DNA of 24,031 nucleotides from DATBMA01 sp036555105 (GCA_036555105.1 DATBMA010000105.1:1-24031); one strand, 5' to 3'; shown: positions 1 to 8,004, counted from the first letter of the stretch. Numbers and translations are program-made. Notes: generated from the sequence alone by a model not told the origin.

Positions 1-70
1 CGGCTACCTGTCGAAGGTCTTCAACGACGAGTGGCTCCTGGACCATGGCTTCGATCCGGCCGCCGACTAG
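1..70 (+). CDS. C-terminal end of a cystathionine beta-synthase / cysteine synthase-like PLP enzyme (partial)
   Basis: Only the last 22 codons are present, read from base 2 and ending at TAG 68-70. The tail reads GYLSKVFNDEWLLDHGF, then a short end rich in Ala and Asp. This resembles the conserved Y-L/M-S-K-I/V-F-N-D-E-W segment that closes the PLP catalytic domain of cystathionine beta-synthases, enzymes of transsulfuration. Actinobacterial CBS proteins usually continue into a pair of regulatory CBS domains. Here the frame stops about six residues after the motif, so this may be the shorter form without them. The call rests on one short motif and the body of the gene lies outside the window. 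Confidence 0.5.
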   Translation, partial: GYLSKVFNDEWLLDHGFDPAAD

Positions 71-71
71 G

Positions 72-99
72 CGAGGCCCCCGGCGAACCGGGGGCCTCG
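72..99. terminator. Strong 12-bp GC hairpin, probable transcription terminator
   Basis: A perfect 12-bp inverted repeat (72-83 with 88-99) closes on a CGAA tetraloop two bases after the stop codon of the partial upstream gene. No T-run follows on either strand, as is common for actinobacterial terminators. It could also end a transcript arriving on the minus strand from the 100-346 region. Confidence 0.7.
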
Positions 100-238
100 A
101 ATCTGATGCTCAGAGACACTTCGGCCATTTGGCCGCCATGGGGGGACCCGCCCTTGGATCTCATGAGCCCGGTGGCCCGGGTTTGGAGTCGCCACCTTCC
201 TCGAGTCGAGGGAGCGACGGCTCAGGTGTGAGCGCCGC

Positions 239-280
239 TCAGCGCCCGACCACCTCCAGAGTCCCAAAAGATTTACCCAA
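239..280 (-). CDS. Possible 13-residue peptide behind the extended Shine-Dalgarno
   Basis: From TTG at 280 the minus strand encodes LGKSFGTLEVVGR and then TGA at 239-241. The only support is the very strong ribosome-binding sequence at 284-299 with a normal spacing of 9 nt from its GGAGG core. The peptide is too short to judge by composition and no homologue was recognised. It could be a leader peptide, or the Shine-Dalgarno match may serve another purpose. Confidence 0.2.
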   Translation of the reverse strand: MGKSFGTLEVVGR

Positions 281-283
281 CTA

Positions 284-299
284 GGACCACCTCCTTTCT
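284..299 (-). promoter_or_regulatory. 16-nt extended Shine-Dalgarno-like sequence
   Basis: The minus strand reads AGAAAGGAGGTGGTCC. This pairs along its full length with the usual 3' end of bacterial 16S rRNA (GGAUCACCUCCUUUCU) if one G-U pair is allowed. Normal ribosome binding sites use 4-7 of these bases. A TTG codon begins 4 bases after this site, 9 nt after its GGAGG core. Confidence 0.5.
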
Positions 300-321
300 C
301 TGGTAAGCGGGATTCTGCCAG

Positions 322-345
322 AGACGCGTCGATAGGGAGGCGTCT
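322..345 (-). terminator. Hairpin just downstream of the XRE gene
   Basis: AGACGC at 322-327 pairs with GCGTCT at 340-345 around a 12-nt loop, starting 7 nt after the stop codon of the minus-strand XRE gene. No strong T-run follows. It is a weak candidate terminator. Confidence 0.3.
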
Positions 346-351
346 ATTCCT

Positions 352-930
352 TCAGATGTCCAGCATGTCCATCAGCGAGTCCCACCATTCCGAGAACGAC
401 GAGCTCGACTTGCCCACGGCGTATATCAGGGCGAGTACCAGGACCACGATGACGAGGACGGTGTAGAAGGACCGTCGCCGGTACTCATTGTTGACCTCTT
501 CGATCTCCACGTATGAGGGATCCACCTCGACCACCCGTTCGATCGTGATCGGGATCCTCGGAGGCTCGATCACCCGCACCCGGACCGGGCTTTCCTCCTG
601 GGCGCCCTCCAGGTCGGCCGGAGGAAACAGGCTCACCTCGATGGCAGCTGGGGCCAGTGTGGCGAGAGCCTCCTCCACCGTCGGCCGATTTTCCACCGTC
701 AGCTCCTCCGCGGCAGAGGCCTCGAATCCCGCCTGGACCAGGAGCTCTCCTTCGTCCAGGCCGAGGATGGCGGCCAGGGATGTGACCGTTGCAGCCTGAC
801 CAGGTGAGGAGCGTCCTTGCTCCCAAGAGCGAATGGTGCTGGGAGCCATTCCGAGCAGTTCCGCCAGCCGGGCCTGGGTGAGGCCGGCTTCCTTGCGCGC
901 CGCCTGGACGGTTTCCCCAAAAGTCGCCAT
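352..930 (-). CDS. XRE-family HTH protein with a C-terminal transmembrane helix
   Basis: This 192-residue protein starts with an XRE/Cro-C1 helix-turn-helix: FGETVQAARKEAGLTQARLA, then LLGMAPSTIRSWEQGRSSP, over about residues 4-60. A Glu/Pro-rich linker follows. A single membrane helix (about 152-173, rich in V, L and I, after a basic RRR) leads to a short tail of about 20 residues. A cytoplasmic HTH tethered to the membrane recalls RodZ-like morphogenesis proteins and membrane-bound regulators, but no RodZ domain is evident beyond this layout. ATG 930 was preferred to GTG 933 because a TAGCCT -10 box ends 8 nt upstream of it, as in other leaderless genes here. DNA binding is inferred from the family and the targets are unknown. 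Confidence 0.8.
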   Translation of the reverse strand: MATFGETVQAARKEAGLTQARLAELLGMAPSTIRSWEQGRSSPGQAATVTSLAAILGLDEGELLVQAGFEASAAEELTVENRPTVEEALATLAPAAIEVSLFPPADLEGAQEESPVRVRVIEPPRIPITIERVVEVDPSYVEIEEVNNEYRRRSFYTVLVIVVLVLALIYAVGKSSSSFSEWWDSLMDMLDI

Positions 931-938
931 CACCCCCG

Positions 939-944
939 AGGCTA
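939..944 (-). promoter_or_regulatory. -10 box of the XRE gene (leaderless type)
   Basis: TAGCCT on the minus strand lies 8 nt before ATG 930, the spacing expected when transcription starts at or next to the start codon. No clear -35 was identified. Confidence 0.45.
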
Positions 945-972
945 CCGAGGGGCCCTCGTTAGCCTCGGACTT

Positions 973-1001
973 GGAGGCGTCCGAGCCCCGGTGGGCTCCT
1001 C
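973..1001 (+). repeat. Relic copy of the 5' half of the selenocysteine tRNA
   Basis: These 29 bases match the 5' half of the full tRNA-Sec at 1026-1055. The first 14 are identical (GGAGGCGTCCGAGC), then a one-base gap and a substitution occur, and GGTGGGCTCCTC follows identically. The copy stops before the anticodon arm. It is a broken duplicate, left by tandem duplication or by an earlier recombination at this tRNA. Confidence 0.7.
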
Positions 1002-1012
1002 TACCCGCCCGT

Positions 1013-1018
1013 TACCCT
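1013..1018 (+). promoter_or_regulatory. -10 box of the tRNA-Sec gene
   Basis: TACCCT ends 7 nt before the first base of the tRNA, so transcription could begin at or near the mature 5' end. No good -35 is visible at the usual distance. Confidence 0.4.
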
Positions 1019-1025
1019 CGAACCC

Positions 1026-1120
1026 GGAGGCGTCCGAGCGCCTGGTGGGCTCCTCGGTCTTCAAAACCGGTGGGGGGTCTACTGATCCCCGGCGGGTTCG
1101 ATTCCCGTCCGCCTCCGCCA
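1026..1120 (+). tRNA. selC: Selenocysteine tRNA (anticodon TCA)
   Basis: The gene spans 95 nt including an encoded CCA. The anticodon loop CTTCAAA carries TCA (UGA reader) on a 5-bp stem, TCGGT/ACCGG. The acceptor is extended: 8 nt on each side, of which GGAGGCG pairs with CGCCTCC. A long variable arm (GGGG...CCCC) and the T arm GCGGG-TTCGATT-CCCGT complete the tRNA-Sec architecture, which differs from ordinary tRNAs by its long acceptor and variable arms. Its presence implies that the organism inserts selenocysteine at some UGA codons (via SelA, SelB and SelD), although no selenoprotein or other sel gene is in the window. Its 3' half is duplicated at 3307-3370, marking it as an integration target. 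Confidence 0.93.
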
Positions 1121-1122
1121 AC
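1059..1122 (+). repeat. Attachment-site repeat, copy 1 (3' half of tRNA-Sec)
   Basis: Bases 1059-1122, from the anticodon loop to just past CCA, are repeated directly at 3307-3370 with two mismatches in 64 positions. Duplication of a tRNA 3' end is the classic product of tyrosine-recombinase integration into a tRNA gene, which leaves an intact tRNA at one end of the element. Confidence 0.75.
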
Positions 1123-1174
1123 CTTGAATAATCACCGCCTCCTCTAACAATGTGAGCGTGGTTGACAGGGGCCG

Positions 1175-1194
1175 CGTCCCACATCGCGTCCCAC
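1175..1194 (+). repeat. Subterminal island repeat, left copy
   Basis: CGTCCCACATCGCGTCCCAC differs by one base from 3249-3268. Each copy itself contains two CGTCCCAC units 12 bp apart. It may be a pair of recombinase arm-type sites, or eroded coding sequence from lost integrases. Confidence 0.5.
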
Positions 1195-1250
1195 AATGGG
1201 GTCCCCATCGACCCGGCAGGCGGCTGCGCCGACGGCGTACCGTTCCGGCG

Positions 1251-1644
1251 ATGAGGAGACTCCTGACTGTGGCGGTGCTGTTGTCGGCTGCACTGCGACG
1301 ACAACCACTGTCGGCACCAAAGCGGTCGAAGGGTCGTGCTGAAGGAGATGACCAACGTAGACAACCCGACCTGCCGGGGCCGAGAAAGCTATGACGACAT
1401 CAACGAGGGCGCCCAGGTGGTCGTGAAGGACGAGACCGGAGCCATCATCGCCACCAGCTCCCTCAGCGGAGGCATGCCAGTCACCGCCAACCTCGGCGGC
1501 TACTGCCAATTCACCCTCCAAGTGACCGTCCCGGCCGACCGCGACTTCTACTCGTTCGAAGTCTCCCACCGCGGCGAGCTCACCTATTCGAATGCCGAGA
1601 TGGAGTCGATGGGCTGGACCGTCGCCTTTGAGCTGGGCGGATAG
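1251..1644 (+). pseudogene. Small lipoprotein, broken by two frameshifts
   Basis: ATG 1251 opens a lipoprotein signal peptide (MRRLLTVAVLLS). A lipobox continuation (GCTATTTTVGTKAVEG) is in another frame from 1286, and the mature domain continues in a third frame from about 1333 to TAG 1642-1644. Joined, these give one plausible protein of about 130 residues: signal, lipidated Cys, Thr-rich stretch, then a beta-rich domain with NEGAQVVVKDETGAIIATSS and FYSFEVSHRGELTY. The domain resembles small secreted actinobacterial lipoproteins of unknown function. The frame changes fall near 1284-1286 and 1331-1336. They could be true decay inside the island or sequencing errors. If only the third frame is used, GTG 1336 gives a 102-residue leaderless-secretion product, which is less sensible. 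Confidence 0.6.
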
Positions 1645-1673
1645 GCAGCTGCGCGGCGGCATGCAGCTTCCCG

Positions 1674-2177
1674 CTAGTCGTCGGGATCTGGCGTGTCGCC
1701 GTGAGCCAGGTCGACGCCCATGCGACGAAGCTCGGTGTGAACGTCACCGATCATGCGGAATTGGTCGCCGGTCTGTGTTCCCAGCCAGTTCGGATTGATC
1801 GTGACCGTTTGCGCCAAAGTCATCTCGTCGGCCGAGAGCACGTTGAAGATGATCCGCGAGGTGCGGACGGGCCCGGGGTCGCCGGACCTCTCCGGCAGGA
1901 CGAGGTGCCTCAAGGTGGCTACTGCCTCTATTTGCTGAAGGTCAGGGTCCGAAAGGAATCGGCGAAGGGCCTGCCGTTCGGCTCTGCTTCCGTCGCCAAA
2001 CACGATCCCGCTTCCATCGGCGAATCTCACAGTGGGTGTTCCCACCAGCTCTGGCGGATGCTTTCCCACCGTTCCAGCGTATCGGGCGTCCAACGGCCGC
2101 TGGGGCCGCCGGGCCACTTGGGGAGTGGTAGCCGTCACATCAGCGAAGGCTGCCCGCCGACCCCCGGCAACGTCCAT
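1674..2177 (-). CDS. Hypothetical protein
   Basis: This 167-residue protein starts at ATG 2177. The middle and C-terminal parts look like a folded soluble domain: TVRFADGSGIVFGDGSRAER, then a LRRFLSDPDLQQIEAVATLR helix region, then SRIIFNVLSADEMTLAQTVT. The tail is acidic and Asp/Pro-rich. No signal peptide or membrane helix is visible. It lies 34 bp downstream of the lipoprotein at 2212-2760 on the same strand, so it could be the last gene of a three-gene island unit. No family was recognised. The N-terminal 40 residues are Arg/Ala-rich and may not be real; a later start is possible. Confidence 0.5.
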   Translation of the reverse strand: MDVAGGRRAAFADVTATTPQVARRPQRPLDARYAGTVGKHPPELVGTPTVRFADGSGIVFGDGSRAERQALRRFLSDPDLQQIEAVATLRHLVLPERSGDPGPVRTSRIIFNVLSADEMTLAQTVTINPNWLGTQTGDQFRMIGDVHTELRRMGVDLAHGDTPDPDD

Positions 2178-2211
2178 ACCCGCGGCGCATGGTTCCGCGG
2201 CGGTTAGTTCT

Positions 2212-2760
2212 TCAGGACGTCTCTAAATCGCGAGCCTCAGCGACATCGAGTTTCACACCAGCTATTGGTCCAACAATGCCTCGTGACACGGTCGAATCGT
2301 CATCGACGAACTCGAAGACTCCAGTGTTCGATGCCAATGGGACCCATGTGTTGTTCTCTGCGCCCTCGGCGTCGTAGGCCGCAAGAAACAGCAGCAGCCT
2401 CTCGCCTGAGCGGTATGGCGTGACATTCTCACCGCCCCCCAACCAGTAACCCACCATGATCTCCGATCCGCCACGTGCCACTTCTCCGGCGAGGACCTCC
2501 TCGACCGTGAAGGAATGAAAGACATCTGTCTTTGCGACGTCACCCAGAGGGGTTTTTATGTCATGCTTGAATACTTCGGGGCCCACCTTCCCTATGACAA
2601 TGAGGTCCGAGTCGGCGGCTAGGTCTTCCACGGATTCCCAGGTTTGCCAGGTACCGATGGCTGTGGTCGCGGGCGCTTGACTGACCTCACACCCTGTCAG
2701 TAGTAGAAGGGCCAGCGCCAGCGTTGGGAATGGCCCCTTAGTAGATCGCTGCCACGCCAT
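2212..2760 (-). CDS. Secreted lipoprotein of unknown function
   Basis: From ATG 2760 the 182-residue protein has a basic start (MAWQRSTKG), a hydrophobic stretch (PTLALALLLL) and the lipobox LLTGC, so it should be exported and lipidated. The mature part is beta-rich, with DLIVIGKVGPEVF, FTVEEVLAGEVARGGSEIMV and GERLLLFLAAYD. It resembles proteins where a secreted OB/beta-barrel-like domain handles exported cargo, but no family can be named with confidence. ATG 2766 is an alternative start. The start lies within the last codons of the upstream metalloprotease remnant (23-nt overlap), which suggests that the two were once translationally coupled as a protease and partner lipoprotein. Confidence 0.65.
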   Translation of the reverse strand: MAWQRSTKGPFPTLALALLLLTGCEVSQAPATTAIGTWQTWESVEDLAADSDLIVIGKVGPEVFKHDIKTPLGDVAKTDVFHSFTVEEVLAGEVARGGSEIMVGYWLGGGENVTPYRSGERLLLFLAAYDAEGAENNTWVPLASNTGVFEFVDDDSTVSRGIVGPIAGVKLDVAEARDLETS

Positions 2761-3013
2761 TGACATCGTCCACCTTTGGTGTGTTCCAGCCACAGTTCGT
2801 GTACATCCACGAGGGAGCGTTGTACATCATCGCGCCGTGGCCAGCTTGGTTATGGCAGTCCTGGTGGTTGGTGTGCCACAGCCCATAGACATGTCCCAAC
2901 TCATGAACGCCTATGGCCTTCTTCATTGCAGCAGTGTCGTCATCAAGATAGGTCTGGTTCCAATGAAGGTTCAACGGAAGGTTCCAGTAGATGTCTGGCA
3001 AGCATCCAGTCAC
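2738..3013 (-). pseudogene. Truncated metzincin (matrixin-like) zinc metalloprotease
   Basis: The 91-residue frame carries the full metzincin zinc site HELGHVYGLWH (HExxHxxGxxH) and a downstream Met-turn candidate (GAMMYNAP). It closes with KVDDVNGVAAIY, typical of matrixin-like domains that end with 'D..GI..IY'. Only about 34 residues precede the zinc motif in the longest frame, whereas matrixin domains need roughly 70-100 residues of sheet and helix there. Upstream in this frame lie TGA codons, and a signal-like segment (KVFPVVVLVTSVGSCA) appears in another frame just before a possible frameshift near 3030. It is best read as a 5'-truncated or frameshifted remnant. The start given is GTG 3013. 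Activity is unlikely. Confidence 0.65.
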
Positions 3014-3306
3014 GGTTCGCTCAGGCGCAACTCCCCACCGAAGTCACCAACACGACGACTGGGAAAACCTTCAAACGCCCGCCGGAGTGGACCTGATCAG
3101 CCCCCCGGAGGAGGGCCGGTCGGTGGTGGCGCTCCGATGTTGTTCATACCCACCGCCCCAGATGTGTGTCACGGCGCGGCGGAAAAGCACCTCCTATGAG
3201 GGAGGCGCCGGCGTTCAGAAACGACAAGATGAGGGGCCACCGGGCCCTCGTCCCACAACGCGTCCCACGGATCCGCCAACCGAGCCCACGATGGGGCTGG
3301 GCAGGG
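3014..3306. other. Non-coding right end of the island
   Basis: No credible gene was found between the protease remnant and the second tRNA-Sec fragment. The stretch holds a possible fragment of the protease N-terminus in a shifted frame (3030-3080), a short CCTCC/GGAGG inverted repeat near 3190-3204 and the subterminal repeat at 3249-3268. Confidence 0.5.
3249..3268 (+). repeat. Subterminal island repeat, right copy
   Basis: CGTCCCACAACGCGTCCCAC is identical to 1175-1194 except at one base. It lies 38 bp before the right attachment repeat; the left copy lies 52 bp after the left attachment repeat. Confidence 0.5.
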
Positions 3307-3370
3307 CTTCAACACCGATGGGGGGTCTACTGATCCCCGGCGGGTTCGATTCCCGTCCGCCTCCGCCAAC
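3307..3370 (+). repeat. Attachment-site repeat, copy 2 (orphan 3' half of tRNA-Sec)
   Basis: This copy starts at the anticodon loop (CTTCAACACC) and includes the variable arm, T arm, 3' acceptor strand and CCA, ending CCGCCAAC as in the true gene. It lacks any 5' half, so it cannot form a tRNA. It marks the right junction of the element inserted at tRNA-Sec. Confidence 0.75.
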
Positions 3371-3479
3371 AGAGCAGGTTTGAGTCTTGGGTCTCGAGTC
3401 GGTCCTTCCCTCTGTGGACCTTGGACCCTACGCCGCCGCCCCGAGACGGATAAGTTTGATGCCGACAAAGGGAGGAAAC

Positions 3480-3893
3480 GTGAGAAAGACCGCATCGATT
3501 TCCGCAGTCGTCCTCGGGATCATCCTGGTTGTTTCGGGGGCCGCGACCTGGTGGTTCGTGAGCGACACCTTGGCGGACCAGAAAATCGTCGTGTCAGATG
3601 ACGCCAGTTGCCTCGCAGGCGACGAGGTGAACGGTCCTTTGAGTGCGTATTGCCAGGCGAAGGTCATCGAGAAGCACTCGCTGGAGGCGACTGGCGGCAA
3701 GTACTACGCGGAATTGGACCGTGATGATCCGCTGCGCCAGGTGGCTGCAACCGCGTCGTATCTGCAGGCCTCGTTGTTCACCTCAGTGGTGGCCTTCGGC
3801 GTGGCCGGGATGGCCGTGCTCATGGGCATCGTCTTCGTGCTGATCGGGCTAGGGATCAGGGACGTCGCCGAACGGACTACGGCGCCGGCGTAG
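3480..3893 (+). CDS. Two-TM membrane protein of an actinobacterial family often labelled 'LigA'-like
   Basis: GTG 3480 follows a clear GGAGG, giving a 137-residue protein; an upstream in-frame start at 3387 lacks such a site. Helix 1 is at about residues 5-25 (SISAVVLGIILVVSGAATWW) and helix 2 at about 103-127, near the C-terminus. Between them is an extracytoplasmic loop with VSDDASCLAGDEVNGPLSAYCQAKVI and YYAELDRDDPLRQ. This matches my recollection of a widespread actinobacterial family that databases often name 'aromatic ring-opening dioxygenase LigA'. That name is doubtful, since the protein has no dioxygenase domain. Two Cys residues in the loop could form a disulfide. The gene lies just outside the island, and its function is unknown. 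Confidence 0.8.
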   Translation: MRKTASISAVVLGIILVVSGAATWWFVSDTLADQKIVVSDDASCLAGDEVNGPLSAYCQAKVIEKHSLEATGGKYYAELDRDDPLRQVAATASYLQASLFTSVVAFGVAGMAVLMGIVFVLIGLGIRDVAERTTAPA

Positions 3894-4111
3894 ATCTCAG
3901 TCGGGAGTGGTCAGGCGGCCCGACGCCTACGGAACCCGTCGTTGGTGGCGGCCAATGCCGGCGGCGGCGGGTTCCACCGCACGTTCCACCAGATCGAGGG
4001 GTGATCCGCGGCCAGCCGGGCTGTTTGCCGACGGCGGGGATTCTTCAAGAAAGGGTGCGATCTCGGTCGCATACATGTCCTGTACCCCTCGAATCGAGGA
4101 CCTAAACCGTT

Positions 4112-5194
4112 TCAGCCGAATCGGGCGACGATCAGAGCGTTGGCAGCAGATTCGGCCCCCCACACCTGGCCCTCTATGCCGTTCAGTTGGCGCACGTCTC
4201 CATTGGGGGTGGGCAGCGGAAAGGACTCGAACGTCTCGGTGAAGGGATCGAACCTCACCAGGGACCCGTTGCCACCGAAATCGGTGAGCCAGACCCGATC
4301 CGTCTCATCGACGTACACGGCATAGGCCCGAGCCACTGCTCCCGACGGCAGCGGCCACTCCTGCCAGGTCTGGTTGCTTGGGTCGTAAGCCCCCAGCTGG
4401 CCGGCGTTCCACTCGCTGACCCAGACCACCCCCGACGAATCGGACCAGACGCGGCGGGCACCCTGATCGGCTGTTGGAGGATCGATCCTCGTTGCCATTC
4501 CCGTCGCAACATCGATCTGGGCGATGTGGTTGCCCGCCAGCGATGCGTAGAACACCTCGTTGGAGGGGGTGACGGTGATCCCATATGGGCCGGCACCACC
4601 AGCCTCGAAGATCTCCATCTCGGCGGTGGCGGGATCGAGCCTGCCGTAGATGCCGGCCTGGCCGGTGAACCAGAGGATCCCATCGAGGTCGAAGACGGCG
4701 GTGTTGAGGTTGGCGTCCCCCCCATCGAGGAGGAAAGTTCGGACCCTCCGACTGGAGGGGTCGACCCTGACGATGGCGTTCAGCCCTCCATCGGTGACCC
4801 ACAGCGCCCGGTCAGGCCCGACGATCACGCCATGTGGGGCCGAGCCGGGGCCAAGGTCGACCTCTTCGAGGTCGCCCATCGCAGGATCGATGCGCCCCAG
4901 CACGCCGGTCTCCTGTCCCGTGTACCAGACGGCTCCGTCCGGCGTGACCGCCACATCATGAGGATGCGTGCCGGCAGGGACCGGATACTCGACGAGACCC
5001 TCGACCGTCGGCAGCGGCACGACGGCGCCGGTGGTGGTCGTCGGAGCCAGGCTCGTGCTGGTAGTTGGTACGGCCGTGGTGCTGGTTGAGGTGGTCGCCA
5101 GCAAGGTGGTGCTTGTGACGGTGGTGGAGTCGCCCACCGGCGAGGTGCCACACGCAGCCAGCATGGCGAGAACCACCACAGCGAGCCTGCGCAT
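4112..5194 (-). CDS. Exported beta-propeller lipoprotein (virginiamycin B lyase-like / SMP-30-like)
   Basis: From ATG 5194 the 360-residue protein has a lipoprotein signal peptide (MRRLAVVVLAMLAACG). A Thr/Ser-rich linker of about 40 residues follows, then repeated blades: PHDVAVTPDGAVWYTGQ, PHGVIVGPDRALWVTD, PYGITVTPSNEVFYASL and YAVYVDETDRVWLTDFGG. The repeat 'P-x-G/D-V/I-x-V-x-P-D-G-x-V/I-W-x-T' is typical of Vgb-type seven-bladed propellers. The blade similarity does not show that it degrades streptogramins; many relatives only bind carbohydrates or peptides. ATG 5194 was chosen over GTG 5203 because a TAGGGT box ends 7 nt before it. It would be anchored outside the membrane by the lipidated Cys. 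The substrate is unknown. Confidence 0.8.
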   Translation of the reverse strand: MRRLAVVVLAMLAACGTSPVGDSTTVTSTTLLATTSTSTTAVPTTSTSLAPTTTTGAVVPLPTVEGLVEYPVPAGTHPHDVAVTPDGAVWYTGQETGVLGRIDPAMGDLEEVDLGPGSAPHGVIVGPDRALWVTDGGLNAIVRVDPSSRRVRTFLLDGGDANLNTAVFDLDGILWFTGQAGIYGRLDPATAEMEIFEAGGAGPYGITVTPSNEVFYASLAGNHIAQIDVATGMATRIDPPTADQGARRVWSDSSGVVWVSEWNAGQLGAYDPSNQTWQEWPLPSGAVARAYAVYVDETDRVWLTDFGGNGSLVRFDPFTETFESFPLPTPNGDVRQLNGIEGQVWGAESAANALIVARFG

Positions 5195-5201
5195 GTCGGC
5201 C

Positions 5202-5207
5202 ACCCTA
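5202..5207 (-). promoter_or_regulatory. -10 box of the propeller lipoprotein gene (leaderless type)
   Basis: TAGGGT on the minus strand lies 7 nt before ATG 5194. It overlaps the alternative GTG start at 5203, which argues for the ATG. Confidence 0.4.
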
Positions 5208-5264
5208 GGTCCAATGCGTCCGCTTTTCGTGGCCGAGCGGGACGCCGTCTGGCGTCATCCTCCC

Positions 5265-5659
5265 TCAGACCAGCTCGAAGCGGACCAGCGGTGATGTCCT
5301 TTCCCACCGATCAACATCGGCAGCCGCCTTATCGGCAGGCATGTTCCAACTCTCGGTCATCATTCGGTAAAGAATCCTCCGGCGCAGCACCGGGTCTCCG
5401 ATGACCTCGGCCCGAGCGGGGAGGTCAGCTGCAACACCTCGCTTGAGGTGGAGGGTGAAGTCCGCATTTGCTCGCAGGTTCGCGATCCAGTCGCGTGGGA
5501 AGCCAGGGCGACCCCCGATGTAGAGAACACCGTCGAAGTTGTGAAAGAAGATCTCCTTGCGTCTGGGCAAGCCCGTCTTGCGCCCGATCGTCGTGATGTC
5601 GGCGATGCCGCCGGCCGAGACCGCTGCGGAGATGCGAGCGTCGAGGCCCGGATCGCTGG

Positions 5660-5663
<4 letters not shown>
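5265..5663 (-). CDS. Deazaflavin (F420)-dependent nitroreductase-family oxidoreductase
   Basis: The 132-residue length and motifs fit the small split-barrel Ddn/FDOR family: ITTIGRKTGLPRRKEIFFH (T-x-G-R-K-S/T-G-x-x-R), VLYIGGRPGFPRDWIANLRAN (the G-...-P-x-W-x-x-N-L-x-A-N block) and FTLHLKRG. Family members bind coenzyme F420 and reduce diverse substrates such as menaquinone, nitroimidazoles or aflatoxins. The natural substrate here cannot be inferred. Its ATG overlaps the stop of maeB by 4 bases (ATGA), so it is translated from the maeB mRNA by coupling. The C-terminal part after about residue 100 (MPADKAAADVDRWERTSPLV) is slightly divergent. Confidence 0.85.
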
Positions 5664-7927
<2,264 letters not shown>

Positions 7928-7935
7928 GGGCGGGA

Positions 7936-7941
7936 ACGGTA
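7936..7941 (-). promoter_or_regulatory. -10 box of maeB (leaderless type)
   Basis: TACCGT on the minus strand ends 8 nt before ATG 7927, consistent with a leaderless maeB transcript. Confidence 0.4.
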
Positions 7942-7991
7942 CACAGGCCCCATGCTGCGACCGGTTCCGACCGACCGTGGTCGGCCACCGT

Positions 7992-7997
7992 TAAGTT
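7992..7997 (+). promoter_or_regulatory. -10 box of the 8005 membrane protein gene (leaderless type)
   Basis: TAAGTT ends 7 nt before GTG 8005. With the maeB box at 7936-7941 it makes the 77-bp gap a divergent promoter region. Confidence 0.4.
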
Positions 7998-8004
7998 CCC
8001 GCCG

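Larger units (their letters stand above)
100..324 (-). other. Hairpin-rich intergenic region, candidate structured RNA
   Basis: This gap lies between two convergent genes and holds no convincing long gene. Several short inverted repeats sit in series: 122-127/130-135 (6 bp, 2-nt loop), 171-176/191-196 (6 bp), 199-203/207-211 (5 bp), 220-224/229-233 (5 bp, GGTG loop) and 297-303/318-324 (7 bp). On the minus strand they follow an exceptionally long Shine-Dalgarno-like sequence and precede the GC stem at 72-99. That order would suit a small regulatory transcript or leader. No known RNA family was recognised, so function and strand are inference. Confidence 0.35.
1123..3370. mobile_element. Small decayed integrated element at tRNA-Sec
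   Basis: About 2.2 kb lies between two direct copies of the tRNA-Sec 3' half. The content fits a degenerate genomic island: a frameshifted lipoprotein gene, a protease gene missing its 5' part, and two short genes of unknown role. No integrase, relaxase or phage structural gene is present, so the element cannot move by itself. A 20-bp near-identical sequence lies just inside each end (1175-1194 and 3249-3268), in the same orientation. The boundaries come directly from the repeats. The mechanism is inferred from known tRNA-targeting elements. Confidence 0.6.

Noticed and set aside
1701..2207. Plus-strand open frame of 168 codons opposite the hypothetical protein at 1674-2177
   Set aside because: The minus-strand frame has a more protein-like pattern of hydrophobic residues and continues the gene order of the island.
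3014..3080. In-frame TGA codons upstream of the metalloprotease, possibly read as selenocysteine because selC is nearby
   Set aside because: Two TGAs occur within about ten codons, no SECIS-like hairpin was recognised, and metzincins have no selenoprotein members known to me. Frameshift or truncation is simpler.
3894..4111. Possible gene fragment between the membrane protein and the propeller lipoprotein
   Set aside because: A minus-strand frame reads DMYATEIAPFLEES but matches no family I recognise and has no start site. I see no supportable feature there.
4112..5194. Streptogramin (virginiamycin B) resistance lyase
   Set aside because: The similarity is to the propeller blades only. The export signal and linker differ from the cytoplasmic Vgb enzymes, and the catalytic His-Glu-His set could not be located.
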